From the NCBI GenBank assembly GCA_044425575.1, contig JAWXVE010000024.1, positions 1 through 29,068 of the forward strand: a stretch of DNA of 29,068 nucleotides, written 5' to 3'. Under the pieces are notes generated by a model, which did no database searches, was not told where the DNA came from, and saw only the letters and a list, made by a program, of their open reading frames with translations. A program made the position numbers and the translations under genes. The DNA comes from JAWXVE01 sp044425575 (GTDB lineage: Bacteria > Bacillota > Clostridia > Lachnospirales > Lachnospiraceae). How positions within the stretch are numbered: position 1 is the stretch's first letter; every line of letters starts with the position of its first letter. This document shows positions 1-6,909 of the stretch, piece by piece.

Positions 1-50
1 CACAACCATCTCTTACTGTCAACACTTTTTTTTACATTTTTTTCAAATTA

Positions 51-80
51 ATTCCACCGCTCGTTTCCAAACGGTGGAAT
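51..80 (-). promoter_or_regulatory. Operator-like inverted repeat at a leftward transcription start
   Basis: A perfect 9-bp inverted repeat, ATTCCACCG (51-59) and CGGTGGAAT (72-80), is separated by 12 nt. It lies directly downstream of the leftward promoter at 84-112, so the predicted +1 (about 77) falls inside the right arm. Neither flank carries a U-tract on the transcript, so an intrinsic terminator is unlikely. A repressor site or a 5' RNA stem of the gene beyond the left edge is the better guess. The repeat is seen; its role is inferred. Confidence 0.5.
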
Positions 81-83
81 CAT

Positions 84-112
84 ATTATATCTCTATGAAT
101 TTGCTTTGTCAA
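84..112 (-). promoter_or_regulatory. Consensus sigma-A promoter firing off the left edge
   Basis: On the minus strand there is a perfect -35 TTGACA (107-112), a 17-nt spacer and a perfect -10 TATAAT (84-89). It points to a gene lying left of position 1. It starts downstream of the stop codon of the DUF308 gene (138), so the left-edge gene has its own promoter. Confidence 0.75.
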
Positions 113-137
113 TAGTTTTTCCACTAGTTCTTATTTT

Positions 138-659
138 TTATGTTTCTTTCTTCATCCGCCCAATTTTCATAGATATTACAATCATGCTAAGTCCATGCAT
201 AATAAGGCTAAATGCAATGTAGTATCCCACCGCCACTATAGTAAGAAGCGGATGTACTGCTGCAACAATACCTATTACAACAGAGCAAGCCCCTACTATA
301 AATGTGCCCAACCCTTTTTTCATCGTTTGATAATTCTTAATACCCACAACACACTGAACAATACCAACTGCCACTACAGAACCTGCAATCATATAAATCA
401 TCAGAATGTCGGTTAATAATCTCTGTAAATCACAAAACAAAATAATTAAACCTGTAATGGCTGCCAACGCTCCAAGTAGAACTTTCCATACTGCCTTCTT
501 TTCCTTCTTGAGACTTACTATTAATAATGTTAAACCATCTGCAAACAAAACCATTCCCACTAACCAACCAATCACCAAAAAGGATTGAACTGGCACACAT
601 AGTGCATAAATACCAATCAGTACTGTAAGCACTCCAAAAATTATACCCGCTACTTTCAT
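138..659 (-). CDS. DUF308/HdeD-like integral membrane protein
   Basis: This 173-residue protein is almost entirely hydrophobic, with about six predicted membrane segments arranged as repeated hairpins and short basic loops (for example SLKKEKK near residue 50). This is the pattern of the DUF308/HdeD family. HdeD in E. coli is linked to acid resistance, but the family's biochemical role is mostly unknown, so no function is assigned. The ATG at 657-659 follows AAGGAGG at a good distance, so the start is secure. It lies 30 nt downstream of the ClC-channel remnant and probably shares its promoter at 1261-1288. Confidence 0.7.
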   Translation of the reverse strand: MKVAGIIFGVLTVLIGIYALCVPVQSFLVIGWLVGMVLFADGLTLLIVSLKKEKKAVWKVLLGALAAITGLIILFCDLQRLLTDILMIYMIAGSVVAVGIVQCVVGIKNYQTMKKGLGTFIVGACSVVIGIVAAVHPLLTIVAVGYYIAFSLIMHGLSMIVISMKIGRMKKET

Positions 660-689
660 CTTCTGCCTCCTTCGCTACGTGCATTCTCC

Positions 690-1218
690 CTACTCGTTAA
701 TAATTTCTTCTTTTATTGGACTCGCCAAAACCTTACTGCCAATTGTGGTTGCCACAAAGCACCATACTAGTAATTGTGCTGGAAAGCAGATTAATAATAG
801 CATCGTTACCGCCAACCCAATAGCACAAGCCAACGATAACACCCGTCAATCCAGCTTCAGGTCCAATACTGGCACCTAACAAAAGAGGCAATAATGCTGC
901 AATTAACATAGAAAGCATATTTTTATATTCATATCGGTGATTCTCTTTTACTTGTCCAAGTACTGCGTCTAACTCCTCTGGCAAATCGCCATACTTCTTT
1001 CGGAAGAGACCGATAATTAATCCTCCTACTGTACATACAATAATTGTATAATAAGGAATGTTCATCAACTCTGGTATAGTATCCCATATCAATGTAATCC
1101 CTGCACTCATTATTTTTAAGAAAGCCCACAAAATAAATCCAATACCTCCACCTAATATGACACACATTCCTAAATATTTGATTTCATTTTTCTTTTGTAC
1201 GTTCATATAATATCCCAT
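690..1218 (-). pseudogene. Decayed ClC-type chloride channel (internal deletion plus frameshift)
   Basis: From 1218 to about 830 the reading frame encodes an N-terminal ClC-like segment: a first membrane helix, a GGLIIGLFRKKYGDLP loop, and GASIGPEAGLTG, which matches the ClC chloride-binding signature region. ClC proteins run to about 400 residues or more, but this frame stops at 733 after 161. In the +1 frame, from about 830 to the TAG at 690-692, a hydrophobic segment with LLICFPAQLLVW and TTIGSKV reads like the C-terminal end of a membrane protein. I infer loss of the middle of the gene and a frame change, leaving a remnant of about 170 codons. The start is uncertain: ATG at 1218 or 1206, both with weak ribosome sites. 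It could instead be a short novel membrane protein. Confidence 0.55.
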
Positions 1219-1260
1219 CTTTCTTGTTGGCCATAACAGTAATACTCGTTCCGTTACCTT

Positions 1261-1288
1261 ATCATATCACAGTTGTGCGAATTTTCAA
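1261..1288 (-). promoter_or_regulatory. Promoter for the ClC remnant and DUF308 gene
   Basis: On the minus strand, -35 TTGAAA (1283-1288), a 16-nt spacer and -10 TATGAT (1261-1266) lie about 40 nt before the ClC remnant. It is divergent from the potassium channel promoter. Confidence 0.55.
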
Positions 1289-1365
1289 TCTACTTTTTAT
1301 TTCCGTAGGTATTGCGCCACTGTAAGCCCAAGGAGACAAGGCACGCAAACAATATACTGTTAAAC

Positions 1366-1394
1366 TTGAAAGATTTTCTATTATTGGATATAAT
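1366..1394 (+). promoter_or_regulatory. Promoter of the potassium channel gene
   Basis: TTGAAA (1366-1371), a 17-nt spacer and a perfect TATAAT (1389-1394) predict a start near 1401 and a leader of about 70 nt before the ATG at 1473. Apart from the two divergent promoters, I see no gene in 1219-1472. Confidence 0.7.
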
Positions 1395-1472
1395 GATGTT
1401 GGAGTCAAAAGGTATTTCGAACTTAGGGATTGATGGAATGCGAACCTTTTACAGAAAGAGAAGAATATAGTT

Positions 1473-1895
1473 ATGAGAAAATTGCGTATACTGAAAGATA
1501 TTTTAATCAACACACATGCTGATAAGATGTTACTTAGCTTTTTACTATTTATCTTACTAGACGCCTTGGTGATTTGTTGGTGCGAGCCATCTTTTCACAC
1601 TTATGGCGATGCACTCTGGTACTGCTATGCTGTAATTACCACGATTGGTTTTGGCGATTTAGTGGTTACTACCTTTCTGGGCAAAGTACTTACTGTCATC
1701 TTAAGTGCCTATGCCATTCTTGTAATTGGAATTGTAACTGGTATTATTGTGAATTTCTATACAGAGCTATTGAAACTACAAAAAGAAACAAATCTTTCGA
1801 CCTTTTTAGATAAAGCAGAGCACTTATCTGACCTCAATAAGGAAGAGTTAGATGAGTTATCCCAAAACATTGCTAAGTATCGCTGGAGAAATTAG
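1473..1895 (+). CDS. Two-TM potassium channel (Ion_trans_2 family)
   Basis: This 140-residue protein has the minimal K+ channel layout: TM1 about residues 18-36, a re-entrant pore loop, the selectivity filter TTIGFGD at 56-62, and TM2 about 70-95. A short charged cytoplasmic tail of about 45 residues follows. The filter is TIGFGD rather than the commoner TVGYGD; both are found in real K+ channels. No RCK/TrkA_N domain is present, so ligand gating is not apparent. The functional channel would be a tetramer in the plasma membrane. It is monocistronic, with its own promoter (1366-1394) and a hairpin after the stop (1901-1941). The ribosome site upstream (AGAGAAG) is modest. Confidence 0.85.
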   Translation: MRKLRILKDILINTHADKMLLSFLLFILLDALVICWCEPSFHTYGDALWYCYAVITTIGFGDLVVTTFLGKVLTVILSAYAILVIGIVTGIIVNFYTELLKLQKETNLSTFLDKAEHLSDLNKEELDELSQNIAKYRWRN

Positions 1896-1900
1896 TTCTT

Positions 1901-1941
1901 CTTATATAATAGGAAGTGTCCAATATTCCTTATTATATAAG
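1901..1941. terminator. AU-rich hairpin between convergent genes
   Basis: The arms at 1901-1915 and 1926-1941 are complementary except for one bulged T; the loop is 10 nt. It lies between the stop codons of the rightward potassium channel and the leftward cvpA gene, so it could end transcription from both sides. No strong U-tract follows on either strand. Confidence 0.5.
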
Positions 1942-1951
1942 ATTCAACTTG

Positions 1952-2449
1952 TTAGAATAAACTTTTAAACCAAATTTCAAAATAATTATTCTGAGTAAGG
2001 AGAAGCAAAAACTCACTTCTTGCCACATTAGATGCCACATATCTGGCTACTGCCGTCCCTTGCATTGCTGATATTAACAGCAAGATAATCCATGTATATA
2101 ACACTCCTTTAAACAAACCGATTACAACGCCTAGAGCCTTATTTAAAAATTTAATCAATGCCAGTTTACTAACTAATCGCATAGGTACTAATATAACTTT
2201 GCCCACTTTAATAAGAAACATAATAATCACAAATACAACGAGTGCAATTACTAGAAACAGATAATTCTGTTCTTTAATCTGCCTTGCTGTATATATAACT
2301 AAACCGATTAATCCTATGCCAATCACAACGGCCAAAAAACTAGTCAATTCACTCATCAGTCCACACTGATAACCCTTGATGGCCATAAACAGTAATGCGA
2401 AAACCACTATAATTAACGTATAATTTAATCCTAATATAAATTCCATCAT
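1952..2449 (-). CDS. CvpA family membrane protein
   Basis: This 165-residue integral membrane protein has about four hydrophobic segments. The first is followed by KGYQCGLMSELTS, matching the G-rich loop after TM1 of the CvpA family (colicin V production protein). CvpA homologues are linked to envelope homeostasis, but the molecular activity is not established. The ATG at 2449 is followed at once by a second ATG. Its Shine-Dalgarno GAGGT overlaps the end of the DUF5711 gene (6-nt gap), implying translational coupling. It is the last gene of the LysM-DUF5711-CvpA operon. Confidence 0.85.
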   Translation of the reverse strand: MMEFILGLNYTLIIVVFALLFMAIKGYQCGLMSELTSFLAVVIGIGLIGLVIYTARQIKEQNYLFLVIALVVFVIIMFLIKVGKVILVPMRLVSKLALIKFLNKALGVVIGLFKGVLYTWIILLLISAMQGTAVARYVASNVARSEFLLLLTQNNYFEIWFKSLF

Positions 2450-2455
2450 CTTTTG

Positions 2456-3607
2456 TTACCTCAATTCTATAATTTCCATGCCGGTTTCATATATTATAAT
2501 AAACTGATTGCGCTTGCTAGTGCATAGCACTTTACTAATCTGTGTCCCCATCTGTTCTTCATAAATTAATTGTCCATCTATTCTATAAATCGATAACTGA
2601 TTTTCACTGTAAATGATAACTTGATCATCCTGAATTAGAATCTCACTATAATAATCATCAAATTGAATATTCCCAACTAATGATGCTTTCGTGTTATACA
2701 ATGATAAATTATACTTAACAGAAGAATCATTACTATAGAAGAGTAATCCAATATATTCATCCGAATATGCAACACTTTGTATCTCTTCATTGATTAATGT
2801 CTCTGCTGTATGAAGCGGAATCTCCGTTCCCTCATAAATCATTAGTCGATTATCTGCAATAGCAACGATGGAACCGTTTTGTAAGAATTCTATAGCGGGT
2901 ACAATGGCTTCTGTATAATCATACCCACTTACTAACATATCGCTCTTATTCTGTCCAACTTCACCAAAATTATAGAATGCAACTCTTGATTTTAATTCAA
3001 TCCCATTAATTGTAATGAAGGAAACAGCCAATAACTTTGCATCATCTGATAAATCAATTTCTATGGGATACCCACTATCTTGCATAGTTGTCTTAAAATT
3101 TACCAGTTCTGTTCCAGTCACATCGTATAGGTAAATCCACGTAGTCGATCCATCTTCCAAAACAGCTGCCACTACACCATTTTCCGATACACAGAAATTC
3201 TTAATTGGCATTCCGGTTGTAATCTCTCCAAGTTCACTTTGGGAGTTCATAATATAAATTACTGTTCCATTATATTCTGTTATGGCAACAGTTTCCCCAC
3301 ATATGTCAATGATTGGTTCTTGTAACTCAAATGCACGATTCCAAATCAAACTACCTTTTTCACTAACGCAATTAGCCCCATCCTGGGTATAGGTTAATAT
3401 AGAATCCCCTAACTTTGCCCAACTGGCATTCATGCTCTGGCTTGCTGAAATTTCCCCAATCACTTGTGAACTTTCATAAGTTTTAGACGCAACATGATTA
3501 TATGTAACTACTCCAATCATCACAAATGCAATTATTCCCACAGCAACTGCTGCTATTTTTACTACTCTATGTGTTATAATCTTTTTTTTATAATCCAAAT
3601 TGTGCAT
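2456..3607 (-). CDS. DUF5711-type membrane-anchored beta-propeller-like protein
   Basis: This protein of about 383 residues has a short basic N-terminus, one membrane helix (about 15-36) and a large, presumably external, domain. That domain has repeated beta-rich units such as VAAVLEDGST and LLAVSF, like a WD40/PQQ-type propeller. The overall design fits the clostridial DUF5711 family, whose function is unknown. The ATG at 3607 lies only 1 nt after AGTAGG, which is too close. A TTG three codons later (3598) sits 13 nt after AGAAAGT and fits the spacing used by neighbouring genes, so the true start may be 3598. It lies between the LysM gene (68-nt gap) and cvpA (6-nt gap), suggesting an envelope-linked trio. 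Confidence 0.65.
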   Translation of the reverse strand: MHNLDYKKKIITHRVVKIAAVAVGIIAFVMIGVVTYNHVASKTYESSQVIGEISASQSMNASWAKLGDSILTYTQDGANCVSEKGSLIWNRAFELQEPIIDICGETVAITEYNGTVIYIMNSQSELGEITTGMPIKNFCVSENGVVAAVLEDGSTTWIYLYDVTGTELVNFKTTMQDSGYPIEIDLSDDAKLLAVSFITINGIELKSRVAFYNFGEVGQNKSDMLVSGYDYTEAIVPAIEFLQNGSIVAIADNRLMIYEGTEIPLHTAETLINEEIQSVAYSDEYIGLLFYSNDSSVKYNLSLYNTKASLVGNIQFDDYYSEILIQDDQVIIYSENQLSIYRIDGQLIYEEQMGTQISKVLCTSKRNQFIIIYETGMEIIELR

Positions 3608-3675
3608 GCCTACTTTCTAAACTTCATATGGTATGATGCTTACAATTATCACCGTTTTTTATTTTACCATATTTC

Positions 3676-4710
3676 TCACCAAGGTAGAAGTATTTTTTGC
3701 CCAATTTGTATTTGATCGGGATTAGTTATCTGATTCAATTCGCAAATCGCTTCTATATATTCGTCGCTTTCATAATAATTGCGACATATTTGATGAAGGG
3801 TATCGCCGGCTTGCACTTCATGTATCCGGTCTTGTACAACACTCTGACCAGAAATATCTTCTAAGCCATCAGCGAATGATTCCTGTAATGCATCATCTCC
3901 TAGCACATGGGTTACCATGTCCTCTTCATCACTTAATTCATACATGTTCGAAACTTGTAACTCTCGCTCTAGTCTATCACTCTCAATTATAGCAGAAAGT
4001 TCATTCACAGCTTGTTCTACTCCTTGTAATTTCTCATAATTGTTCATCATGGAAATTCCAGTAGCCATAATTACAATCATAAGCACCATGCATACCATAG
4101 CTAAGTAGTTTCGCTGCTTGTTTTCTCTGGATTGCCTCTTTTGTTCTTGCATGAATTTACGAAATCTTCTTGTGGCCACATCCTCATCGCTATCGGTGAA
4201 CTGCATGTGATGTTGTTGATTCCAATAAATCAAATATTGTTGCATTTCAATATTTTTATCGTAGAAAACCGTAAATTCAGGAAGCATACGCCAATGATTT
4301 TCACCATATGCAAAAATATGTTCCCAGTTTTCATCCTTATGCATATGCAACATGATTTTATCTTCTATGGCAAGAGCACCTTCCATATTGCTTCCAATCA
4401 TCTCAGATGATACTCTATGGAAACTACTCTCTATGATTGCCCAACCTAATATTCTATAGTTGGGAAAATTACTTCTGCATGCTTCAAGGAGTTTCTCTTG
4501 TCCGTCCTGATTAAACAAGACCTCCCCCTCTTCTAGACTACAATTTCCTACTTCCAATGCTCCGTATATTCGATAGCAATAACCATGATCATCACACAAT
4601 TGTTCTCCGACAAGAGCAATTACTTGGGAAAATGGTTCTTCGTCCTTTGCTAATTGACGCAAAAAAGTAATCACGTAATCTTCTATCTCAATCTTGTTGT
4701 ATTCATCCAT
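3676..4710 (-). CDS. Single-pass membrane protein with C-terminal LysM domain
   Basis: An N-terminal cytoplasmic region of about 200 residues is followed by one TM helix (about 202-222), an acidic linker, and a C-terminal LysM domain (about 297-343; EVQAGDTLHQICRNYY, then a final IGQKILLPW) that should bind peptidoglycan glycan strands. The N-terminal region has a YRIYGALEVGN strand and an ILGWAIIES segment that recall MPN/JAB-like folds with the metal ligands missing; this is a tentative inference. An upstream ATG at 4716 sits only 2 nt after AAAGGGG. The ATG at 4710 has an 8-nt spacer and is chosen. The gene leads the operon and would couple a cytoplasmic domain to the cell wall. Confidence 0.75.
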   Translation of the reverse strand: MDEYNKIEIEDYVITFLRQLAKDEEPFSQVIALVGEQLCDDHGYCYRIYGALEVGNCSLEEGEVLFNQDGQEKLLEACRSNFPNYRILGWAIIESSFHRVSSEMIGSNMEGALAIEDKIMLHMHKDENWEHIFAYGENHWRMLPEFTVFYDKNIEMQQYLIYWNQQHHMQFTDSDEDVATRRFRKFMQEQKRQSRENKQRNYLAMVCMVLMIVIMATGISMMNNYEKLQGVEQAVNELSAIIESDRLERELQVSNMYELSDEEDMVTHVLGDDALQESFADGLEDISGQSVVQDRIHEVQAGDTLHQICRNYYESDEYIEAICELNQITNPDQIQIGQKILLPW

Positions 4711-4737
4711 TTCCATAACCCCTTTCTCTTATACTGT

Positions 4738-4771
4738 ACTATAGCATAGGGGGCTGGACAAAATATGTCGC
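4738..4771 (-). promoter_or_regulatory. Extended -10 promoter of the LysM operon with upstream motif
   Basis: On the minus strand an extended -10, TGC-TATAGT (TATAGT at 4738-4743), lies about 22 nt downstream of GCGACATATTTTGTC (4757-4771). The predicted start is about 20 nt before the ATG at 4710. There is no good -35 at the normal distance. The same layout recurs before the metallophosphoesterase gene (14867-14900), suggesting an activator site or a shared promoter class. Confidence 0.5.
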
Positions 4772-4782
4772 TTCCTGTTAGA

Positions 4783-4811
4783 TCGCAATAGGATTATTTG
4801 ACAAATTGCGA
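4783..4811. repeat. Inverted repeat between galM and the LysM gene
   Basis: TCGCAAT (4783-4789) and ATTGCGA (4805-4811) form a perfect 7-bp stem with a 15-nt loop. No U-tract follows on either strand, so a terminator for galM is not well supported. The right arm overlaps a GACAAATTGCGAC motif (4800-4812) that resembles those at 4757-4771, 14885-14900 and 25451-25463. Confidence 0.45.
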
Positions 4812-4825
4812 CAATGTGATTTCTT

Positions 4826-5860
4826 CTATTGAGTGGTAAATCTATAACTAGTCACAGAATGGTATGGTTGCTGTGGCCCGCAAATTACATCAGGAAAATC
4901 ATCTTCATTTATGGCATTTGGATAAAACTGCGTTTCAAAGCAAAAACCCATCTGCTTGCCATAAAGCCTTCCGGACTTCCCTACTTCTTCAGCAATAAAA
5001 TTGCCCGTGTATAATTGTACACCTGGTAAATCTGTTTCCATTACCATCACTCTTCCACTAGAACAATCTAGTACATAACCAAATTCTTGTAAGGAGCCGT
5101 CTGCGTGATCAATGCAAAAGTTATGGTCGTATCCCGAACCAATTTGTATTTGCTCATGTTCACTATTTATTTCATCTCCTACTTTGTGCAGATTACGAAA
5201 GTCAAATGGGGTATTTTGTACGGATGCAATCTCGCCCGTTGGGATACAATCCGAATGTACTGGCGTATAATAACTGGCATGTAAGCATAAATTGTGATTC
5301 TCAATGCTACCACCACCGGACAAATTAAAATAGGTGTGATTCGTTAAATTCATAAGCGTATTCGCATCGCTTATTGCATCGTATGTAATAATCAGCGCAT
5401 TGTCTTCTGTCAGGGTATATTTAGTGGTTATCTTTCTATTACCGGGAAATCCTAGTTCTCCATCCTTACAGTGAAGGGTTAAAAGTAGTTCATTATGACC
5501 TTCTTCTACCTCCCAGATTTGTTTATGAAAACCAAGTTCAAAATGACTATGCAAATTATTCCCATTTTCATTTGCATCTACTTGATAAGAGATACCATCG
5601 ATGACAAATGTCGCTTTCCCAATGCGGTTTGCGCTAGGTCCAACGATTGCTCCAAAAAATCCAGGATTTTGTTCATATTCCAATAATGTATCATATCCAA
5701 GAACCACATCTTCCATCTTGCCGTTTACATCTGGTACTTCTAATCCCACAATAATCCCGCCATAATTAAGAATTTTTACAACCATGCCATTTTCATTAGC
5801 CATACGATACAGATTCACTTCTTGTCCGTATTGTGTCGTTCCAAATACTTGTTTTTCCAT
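4826..5860 (-). CDS. galM: Aldose 1-epimerase (galactose mutarotase)
   Basis: This 344-residue cytosolic enzyme interconverts alpha and beta anomers of aldoses such as galactose and glucose. Family features in order are: substrate-binding NRIGKATF (79-85), the catalytic His pair at H104 (NNLHSH) and H175 (NLTNHTYFNL), the GSGYDHNF segment (D245), and the catalytic Glu at about E309 in FETQFYPN. Length matches the family. The ATG at 5860 lies 12 nt after AGAAAGG. It is downstream of recR with a 91-nt gap that contains a structured leader (5861-5940) homologous to the one before trmB. No other galactose genes are nearby, so its sugar pathway cannot be read from context. Confidence 0.93.
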   Translation of the reverse strand: MEKQVFGTTQYGQEVNLYRMANENGMVVKILNYGGIIVGLEVPDVNGKMEDVVLGYDTLLEYEQNPGFFGAIVGPSANRIGKATFVIDGISYQVDANENGNNLHSHFELGFHKQIWEVEEGHNELLLTLHCKDGELGFPGNRKITTKYTLTEDNALIITYDAISDANTLMNLTNHTYFNLSGGGSIENHNLCLHASYYTPVHSDCIPTGEIASVQNTPFDFRNLHKVGDEINSEHEQIQIGSGYDHNFCIDHADGSLQEFGYVLDCSSGRVMVMETDLPGVQLYTGNFIAEEVGKSGRLYGKQMGFCFETQFYPNAINEDDFPDVICGPQQPYHSVTSYRFTTQ

Positions 5861-5940
5861 ATGAATACCACGCCTTTCTTCTCAGCTTGCAAACTTCGCA
5901 TAGAAGACACAAATTTGCGGTTAAAATCAAACTTCAACCT
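5861..5940 (-). promoter_or_regulatory. Structured leader upstream of galM (homologous to trmB leader)
   Basis: On the minus strand this leader contains two potential stems. The first pairs GGTTGAAG with TTTTAACC. The second pairs GCAAA with TTTGC around an inner CTTC/GAAG hairpin. AGAAAGG and the galM ATG follow. The leader at 25404-25490 before trmB shares the order, the AATTTGT-TCTT core and the AGAAAGGC-TGG-TATT-ATATG end, with arm changes that keep pairing (GCAAA/TTTGC against GGCAA/TTGCC). It may be a cis-regulatory RNA or a dispersed repeat. Confidence 0.5.
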
Positions 5941-5951
5941 GATCTGCATTT

Positions 5952-6548
5952 TTACAATTCAACTCGTCCCTCTAATGCACGCAATAACGTCACTTCATCA
6001 ATATATTCTAGATCTCCACCTACTGGTACGCCACTAGCAATTCTACTTACTTTAATACCAGTTGGCTTAATTAATTTGCTCAAATACATAGCGGTGGTCT
6101 CTCCCTCTAAACTAGAGTTTGTTGCAATAATCACTTCATCGCAATCATTTCTAAGACGTTCAATTAATTCTTTTAACTTAATATCATTAGGTCCAATGCC
6201 AATACTAGGAGAAATCGCACCTTGTAACACATGATAAACGCCCTCATATCGATTGGTCTTTTCATATGCAATTAAATCTCTTGTATTCTCCACAACCATA
6301 ATTGTCTTCTGATCTCTTTGTGGATTCTTACAAATATTACACAACGCATGGTCCGTCAAAGTATAGCATTGTTCACAATAGCAGACATGCTCCTTAGCCT
6401 CTAAAATAGTTCTAGCAAACTTCTCCGCATGCCCTGGCGGCATATTAATGATATGAAATGCCAAGCGCTGTGCTGATTTCATACCAACTCCTGGCAACCC
6501 AGCAAGTTCATCAATTAAGTTATTAATATATCCGCTATATAGTTCCAT
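5952..6548 (-). CDS. recR: Recombination mediator RecR
   Basis: This 198-residue RecR acts with RecO (and RecF) to load RecA onto gapped single-stranded DNA. Visible parts are an N-terminal helix-hairpin-helix (about 11-30, LAGLPGVGMKSAQRLAF), a four-Cys zinc finger (C58, C61, C70, C73) and a Toprim domain starting IMVVENTRDL (about 83-92). Length matches the family. The start ATG overlaps the ybaB stop by 1 nt (TAATG), with GGGAGGA upstream inside ybaB, so the two are translationally coupled. The dnaX-ybaB-recR order is conserved in many bacteria. Confidence 0.97.
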   Translation of the reverse strand: MELYSGYINNLIDELAGLPGVGMKSAQRLAFHIINMPPGHAEKFARTILEAKEHVCYCEQCYTLTDHALCNICKNPQRDQKTIMVVENTRDLIAYEKTNRYEGVYHVLQGAISPSIGIGPNDIKLKELIERLRNDCDEVIIATNSSLEGETTAMYLSKLIKPTGIKVSRIASGVPVGGDLEYIDEVTLLRALEGRVEL

Positions 6549-6895
6549 TAGAAAGGAAATCCTCCCATTCCACCTGTCATTTTAGCCATAACCTCAGCAT
6601 TTGCTTCTTCCGCAACTTTTAAAGCCTCATTCGTGGCTGCAACTACTAAATCCTGTAACATTTCAATATCATCTGGATCTACTACTTCTTCTGATAATGT
6701 TACCCGAAGAACTTCTTTCTTTCCACTAACTACAACTTCTACTGCACCTCCGCCTGCTTTTGCTGAAAACTCTTTAGTTTCTAGCTCTTTTTGGTTTTCC
6801 TCCATTTGACGTTGCATTCTCTGTGCTTGTTTCATTAAGTTATTCATATTCCCAGGCATTGCTCCTCCCCCTGGGTATCCTCCTCTTTTTGCCAT
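6548..6895 (-). CDS. ybaB: YbaB/EbfC family nucleoid-associated protein
   Basis: This 115-residue protein has the family layout: a Gly-rich N-terminus (GGYPGGGAMPGNMNNLM), a long helix with MKQAQRMQRQMEENQKEL, a core with GGGAVEVVVSGKKEV, and a C-terminal helix followed by a Gly/Met tail (MTGGMGGFPF). YbaB forms dimers that bind DNA with little sequence specificity. The ATG at 6895 follows AAGGAG. It sits between dnaX (14-nt gap) and recR (1-nt overlap) in the classic cluster. Confidence 0.95.
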   Translation of the reverse strand: MAKRGGYPGGGAMPGNMNNLMKQAQRMQRQMEENQKELETKEFSAKAGGGAVEVVVSGKKEVLRVTLSEEVVDPDDIEMLQDLVVAATNEALKVAEEANAEVMAKMTGGMGGFPF

Positions 6896-6909
6896 TTCTT
6901 TCTCCTTTT

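Noticed and set aside
51..80. An intrinsic terminator for the DUF308 gene
   Set aside because: A perfect leftward promoter lies between the gene and the hairpin, the start site falls in the stem, and there is no U-tract after it.
1262..1513. An 83-codon open frame on the minus strand across the divergent promoter region
   Set aside because: It has no ribosome site, overlaps the start of the potassium channel gene in antisense, and spans two good promoters. It is most likely non-coding.
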